Below, piece by piece: positions 25,249-36,977 of a stretch of 64,000 nucleotides of DNA. A program made the position numbers and the translations under genes. Source of the stretch: Anaspis maculata (taxonomy: Eukaryota; Arthropoda; Insecta; Coleoptera; Scraptiidae); assembly GCA_949128115.1 (NCBI GenBank), contig OX421961.1, positions 51,446,171 through 51,510,170 of the forward strand. Reading direction: 5' to 3'. Under the pieces are notes generated by a model that saw only the letters and a list, made by a program, of their open reading frames with translations, was not told the DNA's origin and did not search any database. Every line of letters begins with the position of its first letter. Position 1 is the first letter of the stretch.

Positions 25249-26023
25249 AGCGCACTTTCCTACAAAATGGGAAACAGGTGCTTTTAGCTTCACTTTGTCC
25301 GTGCGTCCGTCCGTCTGTCCGTACCCGGGATAACTCCTCAGGGAAGAAAGATATTGATGTGGTGTAAACGCTGATCAATAGTACAAAATATGTCCAGGAT
25401 GTCAAGTTGACTTTTGGTTTTTTGTTATTCTGCCTCCATCTTTGATCAGCCATTTTGAATTTCTGTAAAAGTGATCCGATTGAAATGAAATTTGCAGGCG
25501 ATGTGAACTCCAATTAGATACATCCAGTTTTCGACAATTGATGCCCCGCCGCCATCTTGTATTCTTCATATTGAACATGTTTCTAAGTGATAGAACTAAG
25601 AGACTTATGTATCAACAAAAAGAGATATCGATGTGGTGCAAACGCCAATCGAATGCGTACGTAACCACCATATAGAGTTGACCAATGATTTTTGTCACTT
25701 GGCGGTCATCTTTGATCCGCCATTTGGAATTCCTCTGGAAGTGGTCCGATTTGAGTGAAATTCACAGGCGATGTAAACTTTATCAAAAAACACCCGATTT
25801 TGGACAAATGATGCTCTGTCGCCATATTGAACTCTCTTATTAGTGGAACGATCTTCATGAAACTTAGGACTTACCCTTGTCTATAGTACGATCATTTTGA
25901 TTTATAAGCCAAAGTTCATAATTCTGACGCTATTTTGGCTGCCATGTTGAAATTTCTGCCCAAATAACGTTAGAACCCTAATTAACATCTTGCGTTCACT
26001 AATCCTTAAAAAAGGAAGTGCGC
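25249..26023. mobile_element. Dispersed repeat with AGCGCACTT ends and CCGT run
   Basis: The ends AGCGCACTTTCC (25249) and GGAAGTGCGCT (ending 26023) are inverted. A run of CCGT/CCGTC units lies near 25299-25325, and the body alternates blocks containing AGCCATTTTG or GCCGCCATCTTG. The layout resembles non-autonomous repeats common in insects. It has short terminal inverted repeats only, not long arms. Confidence 0.6.
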
Positions 26024-27000
26024 TACTGAGCCTCATGCCTATGAGGCATATTCGCTTGTTTAAATGTAGAATTGCAGCTGGCTATGAAAGTAAAAAACGT
26101 ATGTCCGTGACAATAATTGTTGCGAAGCTCACTGGAAACCACGACACGCGAATAAGATAGACACCTGCACAATTGGCGGAGTAGCCGTACATCGATATCA
26201 TTCATGATCGAAATCCTGCAATCTGCAAGAATATTCACGAAGCTTAATAGACTTCTCTAGAGATCTCGCGAACAGACCAGTCAGCAACTGATGCTGGAAC
26301 ATGCCGGAATCGTAAAGGAAACAACGAGAACTTCCGGGGCTTTTCAGGAAAACGTCTGAAATATTCTGGAATAAAGAACGTGGGTATATCCTATAAGGAG
26401 CGACATTATGCCATTGTTCTGGCAAAGCTGAATTGAGATGCGGTCTTTCTCCTGCAATGATGAGAGAACTTAGAGATTTATGTTGTGAAGGACAAAGTTG
26501 CGGGGAATTGGATGATCCTTTCAATCTCCGATGGCATATGCTGCTTTCAGTCTAGCCGTTGATCGTGTTCAAAGTTGCACGCCGGTTCAGTCAAATGGAA
26601 AAACACTCGGCGTGATATTTTATTACATATTCATGATTGTCATTATGACTTACCTGTATAATAAATGGAAGTCCTGTTCACACCCAGTGGTTGATATTTC
26701 TTTTACATAATTCTGCCATCAACAGTCTACTCAAATCTTTCGAAATAATGAAACTAGATGGGTTCGAAGACCAAATTTTAACCTTACTTATTTTTGTGGA
26801 CTTTATGAAAATTACATATACCGTGGTACTGATCTGATGCGCCATTTCATGATCACCCTGTAGATAGATACCATACTATCGGATTACGATACTTTTGGAA
26901 CACCACCACTGTACCCTGTATCTATGCTGGTTACCGAAATTTTAAAGTGGTTTTTTAACCGGTGTATCAGGTATATCTACTTGAATCTTTTATTTATTTA
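26024..27000. other. Non-coding, one open frame of unknown status
   Basis: A 108-codon frame lies at 26198-26524 on the minus strand. It is of mixed composition and not low complexity, but I recognise no domain, signal or splice pair, so it is not called as a gene. Confidence 0.3.
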
Positions 27001-29133
27001 ATGGGGGGGTTAGCGGAATGGTCTGTGCATTTTGTGATCAAAGCATGAAATTTGGCATACTTGTTCAGAAGACCCTCCTTCGCAATTCCAGATGTGGCGC
27101 CACGTGAGATTTTGCGCCAGAGACACTGTATTGCGGTTAATATACCTGCTAGGGGTAAATTCTGCAAAAATGGTTCCTGGCCGGTCTCTGGTACCACAGT
27201 CGGTATTTTTTTGTTCTGTTTAGTTGAAACTACATGTAGAAATGAGTGAGTAGTACATTTCCAGAAGCCAAGTTCCAAATGCTGCCTTTATACTTTGTTT
27301 TAATACATTTTAAGGCCAACTTTGTTTTAGTACAGGAAACATGGTAAAAAAATTGCCAAAACCTCGGCAAAGATATGATTGTCCTGAAAATTTTATATTC
27401 TGTCCAGAATTATGTGCCCTACTACATATCTGAAATTGCCAAAAATCGCACCTCGAAGCTTCAAGTTATTGGAGGGGGGGTAAAAAATTGCAACTCAAAA
27501 TGAAAGGTATAGAACCCGATGGAACCCGTCCATCCAATAGATGCAAATACGTCGTAGTTCGACGCATCACAACCAGTTGATACAGTTTTGGCACAAAAAG
27601 TGTCGATATTTGTTGGAGGGGGGTCGTGGAGAAGGGCGAAACTCGGCTGGGTGGCTCTTTTTCTTCTTGGGCCATGAAGAATCGATCACGACAAGATTGG
27701 TATCTTTTCCGACTAAATTCAATGTCCTGAACTTGAATCCGATGTGTAAATTTGGATAAAAACAAGTTCGAACAAGTTGACTTGAGAAAACCTGTTTTTT
27801 CTTTGACAGTTTTCACAAAACTTTTTTTTACTGTTAGAGGTATTCATCTTTGAAAATATCTCAGAGGCCATTAGACTAAACTGTATTCTTCACAAAAATC
27901 ATCTATTCGATCTGTAACTTTGTTTTTCGAGGTAGGAAAAATCGATTTGAACTTTAGTCGGCACTGCCCGGCGTCTACTAATGACCAGAACACTACAGCA
28001 TGCACCTTCAAGTAATAACTCAATACCCTGCATTGCAATTTATGACGATTTTGTTTTAGTTATAGGGAATTCAGTTCTGCACAGATCCTGAAACTTTCAA
28101 AGATAAGTTATAATTTTTCAGATAGTTTGGGCTATTCTCATTTGAAGATGCATGGTGTAGTGTTCTGGTCAGTAGTAGACGACGGGCTGTGCCGACTAAA
28201 GTTCAAATCGATTTTTTCTATCTCGAAAAACAAAGTTACAGATCAAATGGATGATTTTCGTGAAGAATACAGTTCAATCTAATGGCCTCTGGAATATTTT
28301 CAAAAAAGAATGCCTCTAACAGTAAAAAAAGTTTTGTGAAAATTGTCAAAGAAAAAACAGGTTTTCTAAAGTTAACTTGTTTGAACTTGTTTTTATCCAA
28401 ATTTATACATCGGATTCAAGTTCAGGACATTGAATTCAGTCGGAAAAGATACCCCAGGAAGAAAAAGAGCCACCCAGCCGATTTTCGCCCTCCCGCGCGA
28501 CCCCCCTTCAACAATGATCGACACTTTTTGTGCCAAAATTGTATCAACGGGATGTGATGCGTCGAACTACGACGTATTTGCATCCATTGGATTGACGGGT
28601 TCTATCGGGTTCCATACCTTTAATTTCGAGTTGCAATTTTTTACCCCCCCTCCAATAACTTGAAGCCCCGGGGTGCGATTTTTGACAATTTCAGATATAT
28701 AGTGGGGCACTTAATTCTGAACAGAATATCAAATTTTCAGGACGTTCACATCTTTGCCGAGGTTTTGGCAATTTTTTTACCATGTTTCCTGTACTAAAAC
28801 AAAGTTGGCCTTAAAATGTATTAAAACAACGTATGAAGGCAGCATTCGGAACTTTGCTTGTGAAAATGCACTCCTTACTCATTTCTACATGTAGTTTTAG
28901 CTAAACAGAACTAAAAAATACCGACTGCGGTACCAGAGACCGGCCAGGAACCATTTTTGCAGAATTTACCCCTAGCAGGTATATTAACCGCAATACAGTG
29001 CCTCTGGTGCAAAATCTTCTGTGGCGCCACATCTGGAATTGCAAAGGAGGGTCTTCTGAACACGTATGCCAAATTTCATGCTTTTATCACAAAATGCACA
29101 GATCATTCCATTTTTGGCCGTTAACCCCGCCAC
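27001..29133. mobile_element. Foldback element, 2.1 kb, TA flanked
   Basis: The left end is ATGGGGGGGTTAGCGG and the right end CCGTTAACCCCGCCAC, with TA at 26999-27000 and 29134-29135. The arms meet near 28070. Arm-internal words include ATGAAATTTGGCATAC near 27050 and its complement near 29070. The terminal repeat and the TGCATTTTGTGAT word just inside are shared with the single arm at 33770-34020, and loosely with 17054-18502. No transposase; open frames inside are mirror artefacts. Confidence 0.87.
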
Positions 29134-30188
29134 TATGATGTTCAGGTAGAGCCAATTCCATAAAATATAATATACCTATATCTCTCTAATTCAATAGGTA
29201 CATTGCACACAGTTCTTAGTTCTTGGTTCTAGTAAATAAATGTTTTGAAGCGGACAAGTAGAACCTGCACGAATTACCTATACAGTTCAAAATCGCTCAA
29301 TCCGTCTACTAATTGAACTTTTCAGTTTTTCCTTTGTGTACCTACTTGCATGATTCAAGGCGAATGCTCAAGAGTATCAATTTCCCAGAGAAAAGCCCGA
29401 CGCCAGAAGAAACAAAAGACGCATCGAGATTTAACGTTCGCATCACGCGGCGGTCTCAAAGAGAACATTGTTTTCTCTTCTTTCAGCGAGATAAATTTCA
29501 TTTTTTTCCATCCGTCGTATTTCCCGATAATTCCGGCCTTAGTTTCCCATTCATTCAATAACTCCTCTTCAGTTCCGATCCTTCCACGAGAATTACTGAC
29601 GATCATAATTCCGAAACTTAGTTCCGTCTGCCTTTGGTAATAATTGGATGACCCATTTTTTGCGCGCCGCGCGGCGCCCTTATCGAACTTTTCTTCTGAA
29701 GTCGCCCTACTCCACGTCCTTCTCCTTTTCTGCTTATGCTCCACCTCCCCTCATCGGCTCCGTCTCTTTTGCTGTTGCTTTTCAACTGCTATATCAACAA
29801 TTCAGCGATTTCCATGACAATCGCACTGTCATTTTTTGCTTATGACGAACGGGCGTAACGGCGTAACAGTATTCTGTGCGGAGCCGTTCGATTTAACAGA
29901 CAATTTCGTTCTGCTGCTGCTGCTGCTGCCGCGCCATGAGAAAAGTGGATGGCGGTGTTTTTGTAAATAATTAAACGAGGCGGCGGTGGGGCGATGTGCA
30001 AGAGACAACTCATTCATTACCAAGAGTGGTTATCATCATCGGACGGCATCGCAAGTTTCCATTAATCGGACATTGTTATAAATGACAGGTTCTCGATGTT
30101 GCCCGTTAAACTTTTGGCACGTGATGTGTGAATAATTATCAGGCGGTTATCGATGCTCAACCCCAATTTCCAGAGATGTTCGAATTTA
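29134..30188. other. GC-richer unique region with CAG/CTG run
   Basis: The stretch 29350-30050 is richer in GC and CpG than most of the window and has no element ends. It contains a CTG trinucleotide run at 29911-29930. A 129-codon minus frame (29355-29744) is basic and lacks any recognisable domain. Conserved regulatory DNA or an untranslated exon are possibilities I cannot test. Confidence 0.35.
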
Positions 30189-30319
30189 TCAAGGGTTGTG
30201 TTGAGGTTGGCGTTTTAGTTTGGTGAGGCGGCGCGGCGCCCACCGAGTATCAGCAACTTTGATGCTGACGTCGTCTGGTTCCAGGAGGACCCGTCCATCC
30301 TCCGCACGTTCCGTAACAC
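30189..30319 (-). CDS. Possible terminal coding exon, unknown protein
   Basis: On the minus strand an acceptor-like TTTTTCATCAG ends at 30320, followed by an open frame of 42 codons reading GVTERAEDGRVLLEPDD at its start, ending QPQHNP and a TGA (30189-30191). It is richer in GC than its flanks. No domain is recognised and it could equally be an untranslated exon of the Sidestep-like gene or chance. Confidence 0.28.
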
Positions 30320-30543
30320 CTGATGAAAAACATCGATAATGAAATTTGTTCCTCCTCCCTTGAATTTTCTTGTAGGTATTCACTGAGTAAGTTCCATTAT
30401 GCAATATCAACGTAAGCTCAGGGTAAACGCAGTCGTAACCAATAATAATTAGACAATAATACGATATACGTACCTAGGTAGGTTACTCATTGTATAGGCG
30501 AATCGAATAACCTGTAACATGTAATAGGGAAGCTTGTAATATA

Positions 30544-32222
30544 CAGGTGATTCAAAAGTGTCGGATGTCTTTTAATTTTGAAGTTATGGAGAGACAAAAG
30601 CTGATCCTTCGATAGCTTCTATTTTCGTTTTCTCAAAAGATTTCAGTAAACTGTTGATGAAAAAACAATTGGTACAAAAAATCAACCTCTGAATATGCAA
30701 AGAATTTCTGTTTTGTATACAAAGAAAGTCATAAATCCTGATATTATTTTTTTGAAAGTGCCTGCAAACAGCCGCATTGGTCCCATAACCTATGTAGAGC
30801 ACAATAAAACTATAAAACACAATTCATTTTTATACAGGGTGTCCGTTTTTCGAGGCTAAGCATGGGTATCGCGCTTATTTTTAGAGATACAGAGTCGGTT
30901 GAATTAGAAAAAAGTGGCGAATTTTTATGACAATCAATCATCCAAAAAGATATTTGACTTGTCAGTTCTAGTTTTCGAGATATTAAGAAAAAACAAGTTT
31001 GTAATTTTTGTTTTCATTTTTTATTTGAAAAACGGTTGAAGGTAGCCTTTTCTAATTAAGACATTGTGGAGTCACTTTTTTAAGGGGAATTCAATGTTGC
31101 CAGAATCTATATTCTAGCTTTCAAAACAACTGAGATATGACATTCAACTTTTTTTTTTCTTATGGGCGCCATATTGGATTTTGACATTTTTGAATACAAT
31201 ATTTGTTTCTGGCTACAATGATGTGTCACATGCCACTGTTAAATTCATGCTTTTGAGCAAAAAAAAAATGTATTTTTCAAAGAGTGCTTTGGAAACAAAA
31301 CCAGCACCGACATAATAAAAAAAACGTAAATGTTGAACATCTATTCAACAGTGACATGTGGCACATCGTTGTAACCAGAAAAGAATACCGTTTTCAAAAA
31401 TATCAAAATCCAATATGGCGCCCATTAGAGAAAAAAGTTAAATGTCGTATCTCGGTTGCTTTGAAAGCTAGAATAATGATTTTGGCAGCTTTGAATTCCC
31501 CTTGAAAAAGTGCCCAGACAATGTCTAGATTAGAAAAGGCCACCTTCAACCGTTTTTTGAATAAAAAATGAAAACAAAAATTCAAATTCCTGTTTTTTCA
31601 CGATATCTCCAAAACTAAAACCGACACGTCAAAATTTTTTTCGGATCATTGATCGTCATGAAAATGCGCAACTTTTTCCTAATTTAACCGACTTTGTATC
31701 TCTCAAGATAAGCGAGATACCCATGCTTAGCCTCAAAAAACGGACACCCGGTAGAATATTGTTGCTTCTGGTTTTTTAGGAAAACTAAATTTTTGTCGTT
31801 TATGATTCACCCTGTATAGAAAACAGAAATTCAATAAAGATTCGGAGGTTGATTTTTTCTACTCATTATTTTTCCATAAACAGTTAACTAAAGTCTTTCG
31901 AAACAACGGAAATAGAAGCAATCGAAGGACCAACTTTTGTCCATAACTTCAAAAATAAAAGACATACCCCGAGTTGCACCAAAAAATAATACGCAATTAA
32001 CGCTAATACGAGATTAAATGGATTTCAATCTGGCCAATCCTAGTAGGTTTATCATAGGAAATGCTAAAAATCTTCAGCTAATCGATCATTGGATCTTTTT
32101 TTTTGTGAAACCAGAATTTCTATTATTCACAAACGGGTACTGACCAAAAGAAATTTCACTAACTCTACTACACCTCCATATTACGCACCGTCAAGATGGT
32201 CCGACACTTTTGAATCACCCTG
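30544..32222. mobile_element. Foldback element with internal insertions
   Basis: The left end is CAGGTGATTCAAAAGTGTC and the right end GACACTTTTGAATCACCCTG, with TA on both sides. The arms 30566-30800 and about 31830-31967 are inverted. The right arm is separated from its terminus by about 230 unmatched bases (31968-32196), so something was inserted there or the left arm was deleted. The centre is occupied by 30835-31751. Confidence 0.75.
30835..31751. mobile_element. Nested foldback MITE with shared subterminal block
   Basis: The 917-bp element begins CAGGGTGTCCG and ends CGGACACCCGG (one mismatch), TA on both sides. Arms meet near 31290. It carries the GAGATACAGAGTCGGTT block (30885-30900 and inverted near 31690) and GCGCCATATTGG words in both arms (near 31166 and 31410). 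Confidence 0.85.
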
Positions 32223-33769
32223 TACAAGCTTGATTGAGGCTAAAGTGCAGTTTTTGAAATTATTTTGTCATATACAGGGTGCTCCATTTTTGCATAGTAG
32301 CCTTAAACCTAATTTTTTTCAATGGCACCCTATGTATATATTTATATACATTCATTATTAATATTTTTAATTTATAATTAATATTATATAAATATTGATA
32401 TATATTTGGCCATCTTTGGAAATGCTCTTTTTGAAGCCTCACAAATCCGTTTAGTTGTTGCAATTCGCGCGCTTGGCTGTATTCTCAGTAGATAATAACC
32501 ATTTAAAGGATTTCTCCCTCAAAAATGGAGATAAAAACTCTTTTTTTACGGTGTACTGAGTGTATCACAAAATTGAGTACAGAGCGTATTTTCAATTATG
32601 TAAAAAAATATTTTTTTTGTCAACAATTTTTTCAAAAAACGGCTCTGTACCCAATTTTCTACGTCTCTCAAAATTAAAAAACAGTTGATAATTTTTTTAT
32701 TTGTCAAAAAATGTCTTAGTAATCCTTAAGAAACTTTTCTAGTGTTTTAGGGCTATTGGGCTCCTAAAAAAATGTGGGGTAATCCAAACGGAAACAAGGT
32801 GGACAAACACTTGATAAAATCCCATCAAAATCTCTTCATCTCTATCTTTATTTTTGAGGGAGAAATATTGATACCCTGCGTTCATTACGTAGCCGTATTC
32901 AGCGACGCATTCTACATCTTTTTCAACACTCATGTTTTTCCCAAAAGTTAATAAGTACATGGTTTGGGAGATAATTCGGATTTCTGAAAAATGCATACAG
33001 AGCTCATCCATATTAACCTAGCGCGCCATAAAATACAACTGCCTCTGATGAATTCTAACATACCAACGTCAACGTTGCATCAGACGCTTTTGTTTTTCAT
33101 GGCTGGCTAAGTCAATATCGTTGAGATCTGTGTGCATTTTCCAGAAAATCTGGATTATTTCCATTTCCTGAACTTTTGACATTTGAGGAAAACCTAAGGT
33201 TTGAAAAAGATGGAAAATGAAACGCTAAAAATGAATAAGCAAAACAAGGCAGGAAGTGCCATTTGACATGATTGAATTGTATGGCCAAGATACCCCTGAA
33301 TACCAGTGCCACAGAATATCTCAGTGCTCTCGGGCGGAGTGGTGTGTATTGACATTTTGGCCGCTCCCGATAGAAAATCAAAAATGCCATATTTGACGGC
33401 TTTGCAGAAAAATCTTATGTACGGCGTACAGGTGGAATCTAAGCCCGTTCCCATCATCATCCCCGTTGAAGAAAACTTCAAGCTATATATTAGTATGTAT
33501 GTACAACAATCATCATACTTAACGGGATAAAACTTCATTGAAAAAGATAATGTTGAAAATAATGGTGAGTTGAGGTCAGTCCTTTGTTGAAAAATAGCAC
33601 TGCAAAAGTTTTCTTTTCATAAATGAATCAAGGGGATGCGGATTTATCGATGATCACACAAAAACTAGTTAACAATGTATTTGTGGTCAAAAAATATATA
33701 TATATATATTTTCCAATTTGTTGACCAGGCCAAGAAATTTTTTTTTTCTATAAGAGAATGGAATTGACT
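32223..33769. other. Non-coding with a weak inverted repeat
   Basis: A fragment resembling a foldback end (CAGGGTGCTCC) occurs at 32275, with a possible right end near 32330. A partial inverted repeat is seen at about 32495-32866 (TTTCTCCCTCAAAAAT against ATTTTTGAGGGAGAAA, with GAGTACAGAG words nearer the centre). The frame 33194-33538 (minus) has no recognisable domain. Confidence 0.4.
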
Positions 33770-34020
33770 TGACGGAAAATGTTATGATGGTCAAGAACGA
33801 AGTTGTTTAGGTCCTGTACGGTAGATTGAGCGGTACTGATTGGTGCATGGTGAAAGTTCTGACTTCTTGAAATTTTGAGGGCCTCCCAGTCGCCCCCTAA
33901 GGGACAAATCTCTGAGTGCTGCGGGTCAAATCGGGTCGGTTGAAATTTTACGTAGTATGCATATGCCAAGTTTCATTGCAGCATCACAAAATGCAGAATC
34001 AAAAAGCGTACCGCTGCAAC
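33770..34020. repeat. Single arm of a GTnGnAGCGGT foldback
   Basis: One arm only, ending GCGTACCGCTGCAAC followed by TA. It shares CCCCCTAAGGGACAAA and GAGTGCTGCGGGTCAAATC words with 17054-18502 and the CACAAAATGCA word with 27001-29133. The partner arm is absent, so this is a deletion remnant or a half-element. Confidence 0.7.
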
Positions 34021-36297
34021 TATGACAATTGCGGCCATAAAGAAGACAGGGCACTGATGTCACTCATTATTTTAGCGTTTTTGTAACAATTTGAGCTCCA
34101 AATGCTCCTCACTTTCAATAATTATGTTCATCTGGATTAGTTGCAACCGACGCGACCAAACTGAAGGACAGTTTTTACCCAAATTGTTGCGATAACAGAA
34201 AAATAGTGAATGACACTCACCTCCTTTGTATTGCGGCCATACACACATTATTTTGAAAATCCAAAAAATGTTTGATAATCCCTCAATTAATTTTTCTTAG
34301 AGGGTCGCCCCTAACATACCTACCTACTACATATCTGATATCTGTATGATATAAGACTCATTAAGCTACGCTTAGATGCCCGGATTTTGACTTTATAATT
34401 GCATATAGATAGATAGTTACTTGCAAATTAGCACTTGTATGAATGTTCGCAGCTGAGCATCCTTTGAAGAGCTCTTGGCGAACTTGACACTCTGATCTGT
34501 ACTCGCAATTGAAGAACACTTCTTGTCTTACATCCGGAGGTATTAGGGCTTCTGGAAAGTAAGCATATTATTATCCAATGTAAATGAGCTCAATAATAAT
34601 TAGTTTATGTAATATAGATTTTTGCATTTGAATTCCTACCTACTTACTACCTACCTAACCTATGATCATGAAACAAAACTTTGCCTCATAATAATATAAA
34701 CCGAAATGATACGAACCAACTCCATCATGGTATAAAAAAATACTAGGTAAGTAGTTTTAAACTGAAGAAAAGATGATAATAGCTATTAATTATCATTAGC
34801 AAAAGCCTCATCTGCTACGTATTCGGAACAACAAACTCTTTTGGCCAATCAATGCGTTCCCAAAGAGTCACCCTCTCTCTAAAATAAGTCTTATCAAGTA
34901 ACACGTAGAGTCACTGCATCTGCATAACAAACTGGGCAATTTTTCATCTGATGAGGTGCTCTGTTGAAAGAGATCTAATGCGAGGGGAAATATGAAAACG
35001 GCCTTCGCAGCCAATAAATATTGACATCCCACTGATCGATCCTGACATGTTTTGATGCATTATAATGGGGGCACGTGGGTAGACACAGGGAAAAATTTAA
35101 ACAATCTGCTCGAATTTCCTCCTCCTGCATAATTTATGAAGTTTGTAAACATGGTTTTCGCATATTCATGCTTTGAGCTATATACGCTTTCTTGTAACAT
35201 TTATGCGAGTTTTGTACATATTTTCGCCGCGCAGCTTCAATATTAATAAACACTCGTTGAGAATGTTCCATATAGGTACCTACGTGAATATGTTATGATG
35301 AGTTGATGTGTGCCGATGTTTGTGCATGTTTCATCGCCAGAATCAGCCATCATGAATAATATTACCTAATGGAAATACACAGTAATTCGCCTCATTAGCT
35401 AAGGCACGTTCGTTCCATCATAACATAAATTTCAATGCAGCACCACCACCGCACTCCTCTTTGGACCAAACGACGTTTTAATAAATCCCGGAAGTACTTC
35501 CGCTCCTCTCCGCAAGGATCCGCCACCTGGGTAATAATGAAGCCGAAACCGAGAACGTACGAGATTTGCCCAATGTGGTCTTGGGCCTGATTGCGACCGT
35601 TCCGCTATCATTAATTAAGCTCGCAAACCGGCGACATCTATAGTGAAGAACATTCAAAACCAACCGAGCTTTTCATTTCCATTCACTCTTAAAATCCCGT
35701 CACGAATCCATGCCAGTTTACATACATAGGTACATCTCAAAGGTATTATAGACTTTGATTCTCTACAAAAATCATGCAAACTGTCCCTATGTATGTAGGT
35801 TATTTGTGTATATCGTTAATAAACCAAATTAATATGCACATTCTAATTTTTGCGGTTCTTTGCAAGCCGAGGGGTTGACGTTTTTACGAATTTATGCAGG
35901 TGAATTCGTGGAACAGACAGGCGCAAACTTTTATGTCAGTCAGGAATATGAAAATCCGGGGATTAGATGTTAGTATTCGAAAAAGTTCGCGAAAGGGGAA
36001 TTATTCATTCAGAAGTTGTACGGTTTTGCCCCATCTCATGTTATGTTCTGGCGATTGATTTTTAAATCCCGGATTTGTTTTTCTGCTGTTGACTTAGTTG
36101 TTTGCTCGATGCCAGAGTTTATCGAGTCGTGTATTTTCTGCGTATTTCGCATCATTTACAGCACCCTTCTCAATAATACACTCAGTGCTCACGGCCCACC
36201 CTTGGCCAAATAAATAAATCGTTAATGTTGGGTACTTTACCATACCTAAAACAACAGAAATCGGTACTAAATATTTCTTGAAAAACAAAACCTCCTA
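34021..36297. other. Non-coding unique region
   Basis: No element ends are seen. The part 35440-35700 is GC-richer and without repeats; a 61-codon minus frame there (35478-35663) has no recognisable features. Confidence 0.4.
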
Positions 36298-36977
36298 CAG
36301 GGTGTCCCGTTTTTCAACGCTCACTATTGGTATCTCGGAAACGGTAAGAGATACAGAGTCGGTTAAATCACAAAAAAGTTGCGCAATTTTATGGCTATTT
36401 CAAAAATGTCAAAATATCAAAGATATCTTCGTTAATTTTTGAAATATCCCAAAAAAAACTGAAAAATGCCGAATTCCAAAAATTCAAATAACTTTTTTAT
36501 CATGACAGCTATCAATTTGAAAATTGGTATCCTGACATTTTTTAAGGTCCTTCATCGACTGACGTCAATAATTTTTTCCTGCACTTACTAGTTTTTGAGA
36601 TATGAGAGTTAACTTAATTTTTTCTTAACCCATATGGTCCGGAATTAATTTTTTTTCGTAAACGAAAATTTTTCTTGAAATTCTGGTCTTTCAAGCTGAG
36701 TGGAATTACACAAAAATAAGAAAAAAATTCTTTGAGTGTTGTATTTAGTTGAAAAGTGCTGTCCTTTTGAAAGGACGGTAGGGCTATGTACTACTATGAG
36801 ATATAAATTTTTTGATAACATCAAACGACTGAAAAATGTTCCCTTGCGCTTCAAAAAACATGAAAATTATCAATATTAAACAAAAAAAACATCAGAGAAC
36901 AAAAGAAAAAAATCATTGAAGGAAAACCTAAACAAACACAAGACATTGTAAACAAACATAAATTTTGAGTGTGGTGG

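Noticed and set aside
26198..26524. 108-codon minus-strand frame
   Set aside because: Mixed composition but no recognisable motif or gene structure; reported only in the region description.
29355..29744. 129-codon minus-strand frame
   Set aside because: The longest unexplained frame in unique DNA, but without domain, signal peptide or splice pair; composition is basic and biased. Not enough to call a gene.
33194..33538. 114-codon minus-strand frame
   Set aside because: Hydrophobic patches but no coherent membrane-protein layout and frames open on both strands; chance opening is likely.
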